A stretch of DNA of 32,866 nucleotides. It comes from Zetaproteobacteria bacterium. GTDB taxonomy: Bacteria; Pseudomonadota; Alphaproteobacteria; Micavibrionales; Micavibrionaceae. The notes beneath the pieces were generated by a model. That model ran no database searches and was not told the DNA's origin. It saw only the letters and a list, made by a program, of their open reading frames with translations. Positions 16,490-24,614 of this stretch are shown here, one piece after another; the stretch's first letter is position 1; each line of letters starts with the position of its first letter. The translations under genes and the position numbers were made by a program. The DNA lies in the NCBI GenBank assembly GCA_002747015.1, contig NVXI01000008.1, positions 43,796 through 76,661 on the forward strand. The letters are read 5' to 3'.

Positions 16490-18430
16490 TTAATCTAAAT
16501 CACGTGTATCATCATTTACGGGTACGTCACCATCCTGTGATGGTGTCCATGCGAGATCAAGTTTACCATTTACGCCCAAACCTAGGCCCTTATTATAATC
16601 TTGAAGAATACCTTCACGTTCTGAACGTGTATCCGTCTCTTTTATTCTATCAAATAAATCACGGGCATCCTGCATGTCCACACGTGAGGCCATTTCCTTA
16701 ACCTCTGGAATACTATCAATCTTAGCAGACATATTCGTAAACCCTGCCCCAATCAATAACGCCGTGTATTTAGGCTCAGATGCCATATTACCACAGATAC
16801 TAAACGGGATATTTCGTTCGTTCCCAACGTCATGCACATGATCCAATGCCTTCAGAACAGCAGGATTCGTTGGATCATATTTCTTTATACTTTCCGAATT
16901 ATAACGATCAATACCCAAAAGATCGTGTATTAAATCATTAGAGCCAACGGACATAAAAGAAACATCCAACTTATCCAGTTCGCTCAGAACAGAAGGCACT
17001 TCAACCATACACCCCAATTTTATTGACTTTACCCCTAGACCTTCTGCCCGATCATCCATCATTTTTTGCATAACAAGCATATCTTCGACAGAAGAAACCG
17101 TAGGAACCATGACTTTAAGCTTTGACTTATGTCCATCTGCCACCAACTCTTGTTGCAGCAATAGCAGGCCGCGCATTTGCTCTTTAGTCATACTAGCCTG
17201 AAGCACTTCACATTCTGACTTGGGAAGGTCACTTTTATCGCCAGACAAATCTATAGTTCGAACTGTTGTGCCAATGCACCCTTTGTCATTAGAGCTAGAT
17301 GCCTCCATGTTCTGCTTTATAATATTTTTCCATACGAGGGCATTTATATCATTCTCACGCATAGATGCGGCAATTTCTGTGCGGTATAAGCCTATACCCA
17401 CGGGATTTGCAATTTTTAAATCATGCGCTTCATCTGAGATTGCAAAATTCGCGTGAATATTTATTTTTACACCATCCAGCGTTTTAACAGTTTTCGTCTT
17501 TCTTGCATTTTCAAGCAGTGTTGCGGATTGGTAATTTTGTGCATATACACGCTGTTCATATGACTCAATAACCGCTTTATTCGGGTGCAATAAAATTTGT
17601 CCATTTCCCCCATCCATAATGGCCATATCACCATTTTTCATACGCGCCATATCATCCTTAGAGATACGTGCATAAGGAATTCCCATCCCTGTAATTAAAA
17701 TTGCCCCATGGCTCTCAAGACTTCCGTCATAAGCAATCGCTCCGTTCACTAGCATTTTGCCTGTATCTTTATCACGGAAAGAAGAAAGGGCGTGCAAAGG
17801 GAGGCTAGACGAAACCAGTAAAGTCCCTTCCTCAATATTATCAAGGGTCGTCAAAGTCTTATCTGGGTGAAGGTGATGCTGCATGGTTGACCTATGCTGA
17901 TCAAGTTCAACCATGTATTTTCTGAGATACGGATCCTCCATCGCACGAAATATATTAATTTGCTCTTCATACACCTCATCAAGGGCAACCTCCGCAGTTG
18001 CACCATCATCTATCTTTTTATGTGCTTTTTTTAATATGGAGGGATCTTTAATAACAGCTAGTTCTGTACTAAGACTTCCAAGAGCAATATCTCTGACCTC
18101 GATTGATGCATTTTCCGCATCTGCAAGATAGTTTTCATATGTGACAACAGTACGAGCACGAGCATCAGCAAATCTATTTTTTTGTTCCTGGACAAAACTC
18201 TCTTTTGTCGCGGCCACGGCAACCTCAAGCAGTCCATCCATCTGCTCTTGATCCAAGCCATAACTAAGACTTTTATCTTCTTTTGAAGGCTCAATACGAT
18301 TATTTTCAAGGATAAATATCTTACCAATCGCGACTTTAGAGCCTGAAAAACTGGCATCAATAATCATTGCGCTGCTATTGGCCTGAAATGTATCTGTAAG
18401 ACCACTGTCTTCTGGTTTATCCGTTCCCAT
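16490..18430 (-). CDS. PEP-utilising Enzyme I-like protein
   Basis: About 646 residues with the full layout of PTS Enzyme I: an N-terminal domain (about 25-200), the swivelling phosphohistidine domain with GSLESHGAI (His241, equivalent to the phospho-His of Enzyme I), and a C-terminal PEP-binding barrel with GIGLYRTE (Arg350), VRTIDLSGDK (Arg391), GCMVEVPS (Glu477), SVGSNDLIHDLLGIDRYN (Asn498, Asp499, Arg509) and SICGNMAS (Cys546). PEP-dependent autophosphorylation therefore looks possible. The Arg usually found just before the active Ser-His (GGRTSH) is absent. No HPr or EII gene is in the window. Numbering is from ATG 18430, which follows GGGTGAAG; a GTG at 18439 is the alternative. It lies alone between motE and cheY, with 80 and 320 bases on either side. 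Role unknown. Confidence 0.8.
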   Translation of the reverse strand: MGTDKPEDSGLTDTFQANSSAMIIDASFSGSKVAIGKIFILENNRIEPSKEDKSLSYGLDQEQMDGLLEVAVAATKESFVQEQKNRFADARARTVVTYENYLADAENASIEVRDIALGSLSTELAVIKDPSILKKAHKKIDDGATAEVALDEVYEEQINIFRAMEDPYLRKYMVELDQHRSTMQHHLHPDKTLTTLDNIEEGTLLVSSSLPLHALSSFRDKDTGKMLVNGAIAYDGSLESHGAILITGMGIPYARISKDDMARMKNGDMAIMDGGNGQILLHPNKAVIESYEQRVYAQNYQSATLLENARKTKTVKTLDGVKINIHANFAISDEAHDLKIANPVGIGLYRTEIAASMRENDINALVWKNIIKQNMEASSSNDKGCIGTTVRTIDLSGDKSDLPKSECEVLQASMTKEQMRGLLLLQQELVADGHKSKLKVMVPTVSSVEDMLVMQKMMDDRAEGLGVKSIKLGCMVEVPSVLSELDKLDVSFMSVGSNDLIHDLLGIDRYNSESIKKYDPTNPAVLKALDHVHDVGNERNIPFSICGNMASEPKYTALLIGAGFTNMSAKIDSIPEVKEMASRVDMQDARDLFDRIKETDTRSEREGILQDYNKGLGLGVNGKLDLAWTPSQDGDVPVNDDTRDLD

Positions 18431-18519
18431 AATCTTCACCCATTATATTTTTTTATCTTATTGGGCATAATTAGAGCAAATTTGCCAACATTCTACAAGA
18501 AAAAATGATGTTTCTCTTC

Positions 18520-19200
18520 CTACCGCAATACAGGCAATTTCTTTTGCTCCACAAGCATAATCGTAATTGTGCGCACACGCTCGGGATTCATTGCCGCCAG
18601 AACTGGAGAGACTTTACGCTCTGACATTCTAGACACAACCGCAAGCAATACATCAAGATCCAGAGTATCAAAAATACGCGCCGCATCTTTTGGCTTCATT
18701 CCCTCATAAATTTTGACCAGACTTGCAACTCGTTTTCCTTCTTCTTCAGACTGATCATCAAGTAACCCTTCAATTTCCTTACGAAGTTTTGTGAGCTCTT
18801 GGTATTTACGATCCAGCTCCTGCTCTGTCGCTTTTAACAGCGCCTCCCTCATATGGAGATCTTTCTCATACTTATCCAAATCGTCGCGACGCTTGGACAA
18901 GTCTTCAAACAATTCCAGCTTCACATGGCCAACATCAAAATCAGAATCACTGGCATCGCGCCATTTAGGCGCTTTTGTATCTTTCCCATCACCCTCTACG
19001 ACTTCAACCTCATCATGCTCACCTTCTGCTTCTTCCTGTTTCTTCTTCATAGAATCAGATGATTTATCCTTTTTGCTTTCGGCAAAGGCCGTTCCCGACA
19101 GACTGGATATCCCAGTAAAAACCTCTGTCAAACGAACAGAGAATGACAATACAGAAACAATAAGAAGTAGTGGTAATAGCTTAAAAGACCCCTTCATCAT
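18520..19200 (-). CDS. motE: MotE-family motility protein (MgtE N-domain-like)
   Basis: A 226-residue protein with an N-terminal hydrophobic segment (about 6-22, membrane anchor or signal), a charged linker, a long coiled coil (about 97-155) and a C-terminal domain (about 158-226, YEGMKPKDAARIFDTLDLDV, MNPERVRTITIMLV) of the MgtE N-domain type. This arrangement defines MotE-like proteins; in Sinorhizobium MotE is a periplasmic chaperone for MotC. It overlaps the DUF6468 gene by ATGA-type coupling and is last in the fliL-fliM operon. Confidence 0.82.
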   Translation of the reverse strand: MMKGSFKLLPLLLIVSVLSFSVRLTEVFTGISSLSGTAFAESKKDKSSDSMKKKQEEAEGEHDEVEVVEGDGKDTKAPKWRDASDSDFDVGHVKLELFEDLSKRRDDLDKYEKDLHMREALLKATEQELDRKYQELTKLRKEIEGLLDDQSEEEGKRVASLVKIYEGMKPKDAARIFDTLDLDVLLAVVSRMSERKVSPVLAAMNPERVRTITIMLVEQKKLPVLR

Positions 19201-19877
19201 GAACGCCCCCGTCGCGGAACACTACGTTTACTCGCGCGTAAAGCGTCAAACAGCTCTCTTTCCGCCTGACTTTGCAGCTCTTCTGGCATGTCATCACTAT
19301 CGTTACTGACCGAAGAATCTAGGTTATTTTCCAGAGTATCCAAATCGGCGATATCCCGATCTTGTATCATGAATGATGGCATTTCCATCTCTTCAGTAGG
19401 TTTCTCAACATTCTTTAATGTTGATGTATAATCTTTTTCGCTCCGCCCATGTGCAGAATCACCTTGTGTGCGCCTGGACCTAGAGGGCGGTGAACGCAAG
19501 GACGATACAGAAGGCCTAGCCGAAGAGCGGGACATTTGTACGGCCTCTCTATTTTTCTCGGCAAGCACTTCAAGGCGCTTGGCCATACCTTCCCCGGCCT
19601 CATTGATAATTTTCAATTCTTCCGACATCGCCTTAGATTGCAAAATAAGGTCCTCGAGATCCCCAGCCTCTTGCGCACTCACCTGCTTTAAGGTTTGAAT
19701 GGATCTCTCTGCTTGATCAATACTGGACAGCAAACTGGTAATAACGTTGTTAAATTCGCGACGATGGGCCTTAAACGTATTTAGGTTCCTCGAAAGACGC
19801 ATCACATAAAAGATGGTCGCCCCAAGAAACGCCAGAATAATAATATCTAAAAACAACGCAATCAACTCACCACTCAT
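19197..19877 (-). CDS. DUF6468 flagellar-cluster protein
   Basis: A 226-residue protein with one N-terminal membrane helix (about 5-27), then a cytoplasmic-type helical, coiled-coil-prone region (about 30-125) and a disordered Ser/Arg/Glu-rich tail. The pattern RLSRNLNTFKAHRREFNNVI matches what I know of DUF6468, a family found between fliM and motE in alphaproteobacteria. No biochemical function is established. It overlaps fliM by four bases at its start and motE by four at its end, so the three proteins are probably made together, suggesting a part in the switch or motor. Confidence 0.75.
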   Translation of the reverse strand: MSGELIALFLDIIILAFLGATIFYVMRLSRNLNTFKAHRREFNNVITSLLSSIDQAERSIQTLKQVSAQEAGDLEDLILQSKAMSEELKIINEAGEGMAKRLEVLAEKNREAVQMSRSSARPSVSSLRSPPSRSRRTQGDSAHGRSEKDYTSTLKNVEKPTEEMEMPSFMIQDRDIADLDTLENNLDSSVSNDSDDMPEELQSQAERELFDALRASKRSVPRRGRS

Positions 19878-20986
19878 GCCTCTCCACCATCCTCCTCAGG
19901 CTCTATATATTCCTCAATACGCACAGCGATCTTACCCTGACGCTGGCCAACAGGCCCTTTAAACATTGGAAAATCACCACAACGCAATTCAACATTCTCA
20001 TTCATGTATCTATTTAACATAAGTTGATCGCCAACTTTCCAATTTAACATTTCGCCCAGCGGCACAGCCAACTCGCCTAGAACGGCCTGTAGCTGTATAT
20101 CTGTTTTATGCAGCTCTTGTGTTAAATGGGTTTCCCAAATAGAGTCACGACCAAACTTCTCCCCCATAAACATTTGCAAAAGAAGTTCACGAATAGGCTC
20201 CAACGTTGCATAGGGAATTAGAATTTCCATACGACCACCACGATCCCCCATATCAACACGCAAACGCGTCAATACGCAAGCATTACCACTTTGCGTAATC
20301 GTTGCAAAACGCGGGTTCGTCTCGACACGATCTAAATTGAAGCTGACCGGAGACAATGGATCAAAGGCAGTTGATAAATCCGTTAATGTCACGTGGATCA
20401 TCTTCTCAACAAGCTTACTTTCAATCGTAGTATAGGGACGACCTTCCACACGAATAGAAGATTCCCCCTTACGGCCACCAAGCAATACGTCAACGATTGA
20501 ATAAATCAGTGCACTATCCGTTACCATTAAGCCATTATTATCCCACTCCTCGGCCTTAAAAACAGACAGCATCGCCGGCAAAGGAATTGAGTTGATATAA
20601 TCCCCAAAACGCACCGTAGAAACCTGATCAAGGCTAACCTCAACATTATCACTGGTAAGATTACGCAAAGAGGTCGACATAAGACGTACAAGACGATCAA
20701 ACACAATGTCGAGCATTGGCAAACGCTCATAATTAACCATTGCCGAATTGATAAGTGCCATAACACCGGAATTTTCGACAGTTTCTTCACCATCATCGAA
20801 GCCAAGCAGACTATCAATTTCATCTTGATTAAGAATACGCGCATTATCCTCGTCAGAACTTTCGTCATCATCCGCATCCGCATCAGAATCTGAATCAGCA
20901 TCATCGTCGCCAGCCATAGAAGCCCACTCGTCCATCATGGCCTGCTCTTCTGCGCTCATTTGCTCTTTTTCGTCGGTATCGCTCAT
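19874..20986 (-). CDS. fliM: Flagellar motor switch protein FliM
   Basis: A 370-residue switch protein. The CheY-P binding motif LNQDEIDSLLG is at 52-62, preceded by an acidic extension of about 50 residues that contains a second short motif, MMDEWASMAG (17-26), as in related alphaproteobacteria. The CheC-like middle domain follows (MALINSAMVNYERLPMLDIV onward), and the C-terminal SpoA domain covers about 285-360 (ELAVPLGEMLNWKVGDQLML). The start at 20986 has only a weak ribosome site. It lies 102 bases after fliL and overlaps the DUF6468 gene. FliN and FliG are not in this window. Confidence 0.96.
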   Translation of the reverse strand: MSDTDEKEQMSAEEQAMMDEWASMAGDDDADSDSDADADDDESSDEDNARILNQDEIDSLLGFDDGEETVENSGVMALINSAMVNYERLPMLDIVFDRLVRLMSTSLRNLTSDNVEVSLDQVSTVRFGDYINSIPLPAMLSVFKAEEWDNNGLMVTDSALIYSIVDVLLGGRKGESSIRVEGRPYTTIESKLVEKMIHVTLTDLSTAFDPLSPVSFNLDRVETNPRFATITQSGNACVLTRLRVDMGDRGGRMEILIPYATLEPIRELLLQMFMGEKFGRDSIWETHLTQELHKTDIQLQAVLGELAVPLGEMLNWKVGDQLMLNRYMNENVELRCGDFPMFKGPVGQRQGKIAVRIEEYIEPEEDGGEA

Positions 20987-21088
20987 CTCAATATTTTTAC
21001 CTTAAATCATTCGTGCCATACGGTCGCACTTAATATAACCATACAAGCAAAATACATGCCGTTTAAATCTTAATAAACCAAACAATGC

Positions 21089-21757
21089 CTATTGTATAAG
21101 AATCTCTTGAAACAAAACATCTTTTATTTCAATAGGATCAGAGGCTTGGTTTACACGCCACAACAACTCCATCTGCAAACGATATATGCCAGCAGAGCCC
21201 CTTAAATCACGCACTCGCAGCTCTCTCAAATAGATTTGAAACTGGTCTATAACACGCGGGATAATGGCTTCTACTGCCTCTTTTTCACTTGGATCTTCCA
21301 ATTCTAATTGAACAGTTAAACGCAGATATCTCGGCGTACCGTCCTCTGTATTCAAATTAACAATCATGGTCGGGATCTCAAGAAATGCACTTTCTCCACC
21401 ACCCTCACCATCTTCGCCATGTCCGCCTTTTTTTCCCTCATCTTCACCGTCCTCATCTTCACAATCTTCCGGAACATCTGAATTATCGTCATCACCATGA
21501 TCACCCTCGCTGTCACTGTCTCCATGATCACCCTCTTCATCTATGACGCAGTCCTTTTCAATACCAAGAACAGAGTCCAGCATACCTGTGAAATACGCGC
21601 CAGCACCACCGCCACCAAGTAACAGAACAGGCACAAGTATCATTAAGAGCTTTTTCTTACCGCCCTTTTTCCCTTCGCCCTCTTCACCTTCTTCACCTTC
21701 TTCACCTTCTTCAATGGCGTCTTCATCACCTTCGACTTGATCTTCTTCGTCTGCCAT
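21089..21757 (-). CDS. fliL: Flagellar basal body protein FliL with acidic insert
   Basis: A 222-residue stator-associated membrane protein. A cytoplasmic N-terminus with an EEG tandem (about 17-28) precedes the membrane helix (about 37-58). The FliL domain (about 124-222: FLEIPTMIVNLN, RYLRLTVQLELED, LRVRDLRGSAGIYRLQMELL) is typical. Between them lies an unusually long Asp/Glu/His/Gly-rich insert (about 68-122) with Cys70 and Cys99 and two copies of EGDHGD. The tail LFQEILIQ fits the family. GGA lies seven bases before the ATG. It heads the fliL-fliM-DUF6468-motE operon. Confidence 0.92.
   Translation of the reverse strand: MADEEDQVEGDEDAIEEGEEGEEGEEGEGKKGGKKKLLMILVPVLLLGGGGAGAYFTGMLDSVLGIEKDCVIDEEGDHGDSDSEGDHGDDDNSDVPEDCEDEDGEDEGKKGGHGEDGEGGGESAFLEIPTMIVNLNTEDGTPRYLRLTVQLELEDPSEKEAVEAIIPRVIDQFQIYLRELRVRDLRGSAGIYRLQMELLWRVNQASDPIEIKDVLFQEILIQ
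21495..21535. repeat. Direct repeat inside fliL
   Basis: CCATGATCACCCTC occurs at 21495-21508 and 21522-21535, encoding the repeated EGDHG part of the acidic periplasmic insert. Confidence 0.7.
21682..21713. repeat. 9-base tandem repeat inside fliL
   Basis: CTTCACCTT is repeated three times plus a partial copy, encoding the EEG tandem of the FliL N-terminus. The unit is a multiple of three, so copy changes would keep the frame. Confidence 0.75.
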
Positions 21758-21772
21758 TTTTAATCCATCTCA

Positions 21773-21798
21773 TTTTAAATGATTATTTTGATTTAAAA
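21773..21798. repeat. Perfect inverted repeat in the fliL leader
   Basis: TTTTAAAT-N10-ATTTAAAA, perfect 8-base arms, between the predicted -10 box and the fliL ATG. It could be an operator or a leader hairpin; the arms are pure A/T, so chance is possible. Confidence 0.4.
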
Positions 21799-21815
21799 CC
21801 CAAGAAATTTTTTTA

Positions 21816-21844
21816 ATTATAAGGCAAAGTAAGCTCTACGTCTA
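21816..21844 (-). promoter_or_regulatory. Sigma-70-like promoter for fliL operon
   Basis: Minus strand: TAGACG (21839-21844), 17-base spacer, TATAAT (21816-21821). The expected start near 21809 gives a leader of about 50 bases before the fliL ATG. Confidence 0.45.
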
Positions 21845-21866
21845 ATCAGGAACAAGAACTATCAAC

Positions 21867-21880
21867 ATCATAGTTATGAT
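21867..21880. promoter_or_regulatory. Dyad in the fliL-flgF divergent region
   Basis: ATCATA-GT-TATGAT, a perfect 6-base dyad, about 25 bases upstream of the fliL -35 box and about 165 upstream of the flgF start. A possible operator; no regulator can be named. Confidence 0.35.
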
Positions 21881-21941
21881 TACAATACACCGAGATACGG
21901 AAAAAATTTCCCTTACCATCAAAATTTCCGGGTTATACACA

Positions 21942-21970
21942 GGTCAAAACATCCAGATGTGAACTTGACC
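21942..21970. promoter_or_regulatory. Nested dyad upstream of the flgF sigma-54 element
   Basis: Outer arms GGTCAA (21942-21947) and TTGACC (21965-21970) enclose inner arms CATC and GATG (21950-21959). It is centred about 90 bases upstream of the predicted flgF transcription start, the usual range for a sigma-54 enhancer site. The inferred activator would be a FlbD-like protein, but I have no consensus match to prove it. Confidence 0.4.
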
Positions 21971-22019
21971 ACCACAGCGAAACAACTATAAACCATTGAA
22001 AGAAAACAATATTACCTTT

Positions 22020-22035
22020 TGGCATGGTCTTCGCA
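22020..22035 (+). promoter_or_regulatory. Sigma-54 -24/-12 element for flgFGAH
   Basis: TGGCAT-GGTCT-TCGCA, with GG and GC exactly 12 bases apart. The predicted start near 22046 is about 23 bases before the flgF ATG at 22069. It is near-identical in its -12 half to the flgI element (TCGCA in both). An ATG inside it (22024) opens a longer frame, but translation from there would require a transcript beginning upstream of this element. Confidence 0.72.
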
Positions 22036-22068
22036 TCGTACAAACCGGAAGAATTAGGAAAACATGTA

Positions 22069-22788
22069 ATGGAAAATAGTATTTATCTCGGCCTATCGCG
22101 GCAAATGGTTTTAAAAACCAATATGGACATCGTGGCAAATAATATTGCCAATATGAACACCAGTGGTTATCGCGGACAAAATCCAATTTTTGAAGAATAC
22201 CTATCCGATCCACGCTATGGCGATGATGAGTTATCATTCGTGTATGATTACGGCCAATATCAAATGACCAGCCAAGGGTCAATGCAACAAACCGAAGATC
22301 CCTTTAATGTTGCCTTAAATGGCCCGGGATTTATGGGCGTTCAGATGCCTAGCGGTGAAGTTGGATACACACGCGATGGTAATTTCCAAAAAAGCGCCGA
22401 TGGTACATTAATTAATGCATCCGGCTGGCCGGTTATGGGACAAGGCGGGCCCATTACAATTCCTGCCAGCTCAACAGAAATTTCAATTGATGAGCGCGGC
22501 ATAATTTCTGATCAAAATGGCACAATTGGACAGTTACAAATTGTTGAATTTGAAAACGTACAAGAACTAGAGCCAACCGGAAATAATATATACATAACAG
22601 ATAGCAAACCAACCGCCGCGCAAAACACTGTCGTGCAGCAGGGCTTTCTAGAAGGATCAAACGTTAACTCGGTTGTTGAAATGACACGGATGATCGAAAT
22701 CCTTCGTGACTTTCAAACAACACAAAAACTACTGGATAGCGAGCATGACCGCTTACGTTCAGCCATACAAAAACTAACCCGTGTTTAG
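22069..22788 (+). CDS. flgF: Flagellar proximal rod protein FlgF
   Basis: A 239-residue rod protein when started at ATG 22069, giving MENSIYLGLSRQMVLKTNMD, the usual family opening, followed by IVANNIANMNTSGYRGQNP. The longer frame from 22024 would add 15 atypical residues, lacks a ribosome site and begins inside the sigma-54 element, whereas TTAGGA lies about nine bases before 22069. The middle has the conserved GPGFMGVQMPSGEVGYTRDG, and the C-terminus (EGSNVNSVVEMTRMIEILRD) is typical of the rod/hook family. It is first in the flgF-flgG-flgA-flgH operon; flgG follows after 28 bases. Confidence 0.95.
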   Translation: MENSIYLGLSRQMVLKTNMDIVANNIANMNTSGYRGQNPIFEEYLSDPRYGDDELSFVYDYGQYQMTSQGSMQQTEDPFNVALNGPGFMGVQMPSGEVGYTRDGNFQKSADGTLINASGWPVMGQGGPITIPASSTEISIDERGIISDQNGTIGQLQIVEFENVQELEPTGNNIYITDSKPTAAQNTVVQQGFLEGSNVNSVVEMTRMIEILRDFQTTQKLLDSEHDRLRSAIQKLTRV

Positions 22789-22816
22789 AGATAAGACTTA
22801 AAAAAGGATATAAATC

Positions 22817-23602
22817 ATGAGATCACTTGATATCGGCGCAACAGGAATGATGGCACAACAACTAAATGTTGATGTTATTTCCAACAACATCGCCAACATG
22901 ACGACCACTGGATATAAAAGGCAACGCGCCGCATTTCAGGATTTGATCTATCAGAACCTTAAACGCCCCGGCTCCACATCATCAGACTCAGGAACCACGG
23001 TTCCCTCTGGGTTACAAGTAGGACTTGGTGTTAAAACCGGCGCAGTTTATCGCATGCATTCACAAGGCGCGATAAAAATTACAGAAAATGAACTCGATCT
23101 TGCCATATTGGGGCGTGGGTTTTTCCAAATTGAGCTACCTGATGGCACAACGGCCTATACCCGCGATGGAACGTTTCAAATCAATGAAAATGGCGAAGTT
23201 GTTACCGTGCAAGGCTATACGGTTACACCATCCATTACAATTCCAGATAACGCGATCAGCATAGATATCAACGCCGAAGGCGAAATCCTCGCCAATATTC
23301 AAGGGCAAACAGCCATTCAAAATCTGGGGCAAATACAAATGGCCGATTTTGTGAACCCAACTGGCCTTGAGGCCATAGGCAATAACTTCCTGCTAGAAAC
23401 AGAAGCCTCCGGCTCCCCTGTTACAGGGATCGCGGGACAAGGACAATTTGGTGGCTTGGAACAAGGCGCGCTAGAACAATCAAACGTCAATGTTGTATCA
23501 GAGGTCACATCACTCATTGCCGCACAGCGTGCCTATGAGATGAACTCAAACGTTATTTCAACCAGTGATGAAATGCTCCGCACGGTGGCACAGCTTCGCT
23601 AA
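22817..23602 (+). CDS. flgG: Flagellar distal rod protein FlgG
   Basis: A 261-residue distal rod protein. It has the N-terminal MRSLDIGATGMMAQQLNVDV and ISNNIANMTTTGYKRQRAAF, the FlgG-specific stretch with DLIYQNLKRPG, the central LAILGRGFFQIELPDGTTAY and the C-terminal LEQSNVNVVSEVTSLIAAQR. Length and order after flgF are standard. AAGGA stands about eight bases before the ATG. Confidence 0.97.
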   Translation: MRSLDIGATGMMAQQLNVDVISNNIANMTTTGYKRQRAAFQDLIYQNLKRPGSTSSDSGTTVPSGLQVGLGVKTGAVYRMHSQGAIKITENELDLAILGRGFFQIELPDGTTAYTRDGTFQINENGEVVTVQGYTVTPSITIPDNAISIDINAEGEILANIQGQTAIQNLGQIQMADFVNPTGLEAIGNNFLLETEASGSPVTGIAGQGQFGGLEQGALEQSNVNVVSEVTSLIAAQRAYEMNSNVISTSDEMLRTVAQLR

Positions 23603-23632
23603 AAGAAACAAGTAAGAATAGGATAAGAAAGC

Positions 23633-24583
23633 ATGAAACATACAGTAAAAAGAACAGGACAATACGCAATTATTGCATCTCTTTTATGTGTCTTTATGCT
23701 TTCATCCTTTTCTGCCCATGCTATTGGCTTAAAAGAAAACAGCGTTATCAGCGGCGACACAATAACATTGGGGGATATATTCTATGACCTCCCACGTGAT
23801 GAAAATCGTGTGTTAGGCGCCGCACCGCGCCCAGGAAAGGATATGATCTTAAATTCAAGAACACTCCTGCGCATTGCGATGGCACTTGATTTGCCGTGGA
23901 GACCATCCGGACTATCAGACAATGTTACCTTGCGCCGCGAAGCAACCATTATTGATTATGATCAAATTAAAGAGGCGCTCTACACTGCACTTTATGATGA
24001 GGCCGTTTACGGCGATTATGAATTAAGCATCCCCGCGCAGTACCAAAAGATTATTCTGCCTCATGAGCAACCTGCAACTATGGTGATCACACGATTTAGC
24101 GCCGATACCAAGAACAAGACATTCAAGGCAACAATTGCCGCACCCTCTGCTGAAAACCCAATCCAGCATTTCCAAATAAGGGGACGTATAAACGCGGTTA
24201 TCACCGTTCCAGTTCTTGCTGATAACCTTCAATCTGGGCGTATCATTACGGGGCAAGATATCAGGCACATTAAAATCAAGGAACGTGATTTCACAAGAGA
24301 CACCATCGTTGATGCCTCTACCCTTATCGGCATGACGGCGCGACGCGTCATCATTGCTGGGCGACCAATCAGAGCATCAGACATGATTGCACCAATGCTT
24401 ATTGAACGCGGAGAGATCGTAACACTCTTTTTGAATATCGGGTCAATGGCCTTAACAACGCAAGCAAAGGCCCTGCAAAGTGGTTCAAAGGGCGATATTA
24501 TCCGCGTTGTGAACACGGCCAGCAATAAAACATTACAAGCCATTATAACCGGATCAAACCAAGTATCTATCCTGCAACATTAG
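23633..24583 (+). CDS. flgA: Flagellar P-ring assembly chaperone FlgA
   Basis: A 316-residue periplasmic chaperone for FlgI (P ring). A signal peptide ends near SAHA (residue 30). The C-terminal part carries the SAF-type domain: VPVLADNLQSGRIITGQDIR, LIGMTARRVIIAGRPIRASD, then VTLFLNIGSMALTTQAKALQ and KGDIIRVVNTASNKTLQAII. The N-terminal extension is longer than in enteric FlgA, as is common in alphaproteobacteria. It lies 30 bases after flgG. Confidence 0.93.
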   Translation: MKHTVKRTGQYAIIASLLCVFMLSSFSAHAIGLKENSVISGDTITLGDIFYDLPRDENRVLGAAPRPGKDMILNSRTLLRIAMALDLPWRPSGLSDNVTLRREATIIDYDQIKEALYTALYDEAVYGDYELSIPAQYQKIILPHEQPATMVITRFSADTKNKTFKATIAAPSAENPIQHFQIRGRINAVITVPVLADNLQSGRIITGQDIRHIKIKERDFTRDTIVDASTLIGMTARRVIIAGRPIRASDMIAPMLIERGEIVTLFLNIGSMALTTQAKALQSGSKGDIIRVVNTASNKTLQAIITGSNQVSILQH

Positions 24584-24614
24584 GGCATTTATTTAACCAT
24601 ATGAGGTTCACACT

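Noticed and set aside
18476..18485. Palindrome GCAAATTTGC upstream of the Enzyme I-like gene
   Set aside because: A single 10-base A/T-centred palindrome is expected by chance; no second copy or promoter geometry supports an operator.
22024..22068. Upstream ATG extending flgF by 15 residues
   Set aside because: It lies inside the sigma-54 element, lacks a ribosome site, and the added residues are not part of the FlgF family opening.
24590..24600. TTAACCAT half-site for CtrA before flgH (also seen in other places)
   Set aside because: Single half-sites, mostly inside coding sequence or operon interiors, without the paired TTAA-N7-TTAA pattern.
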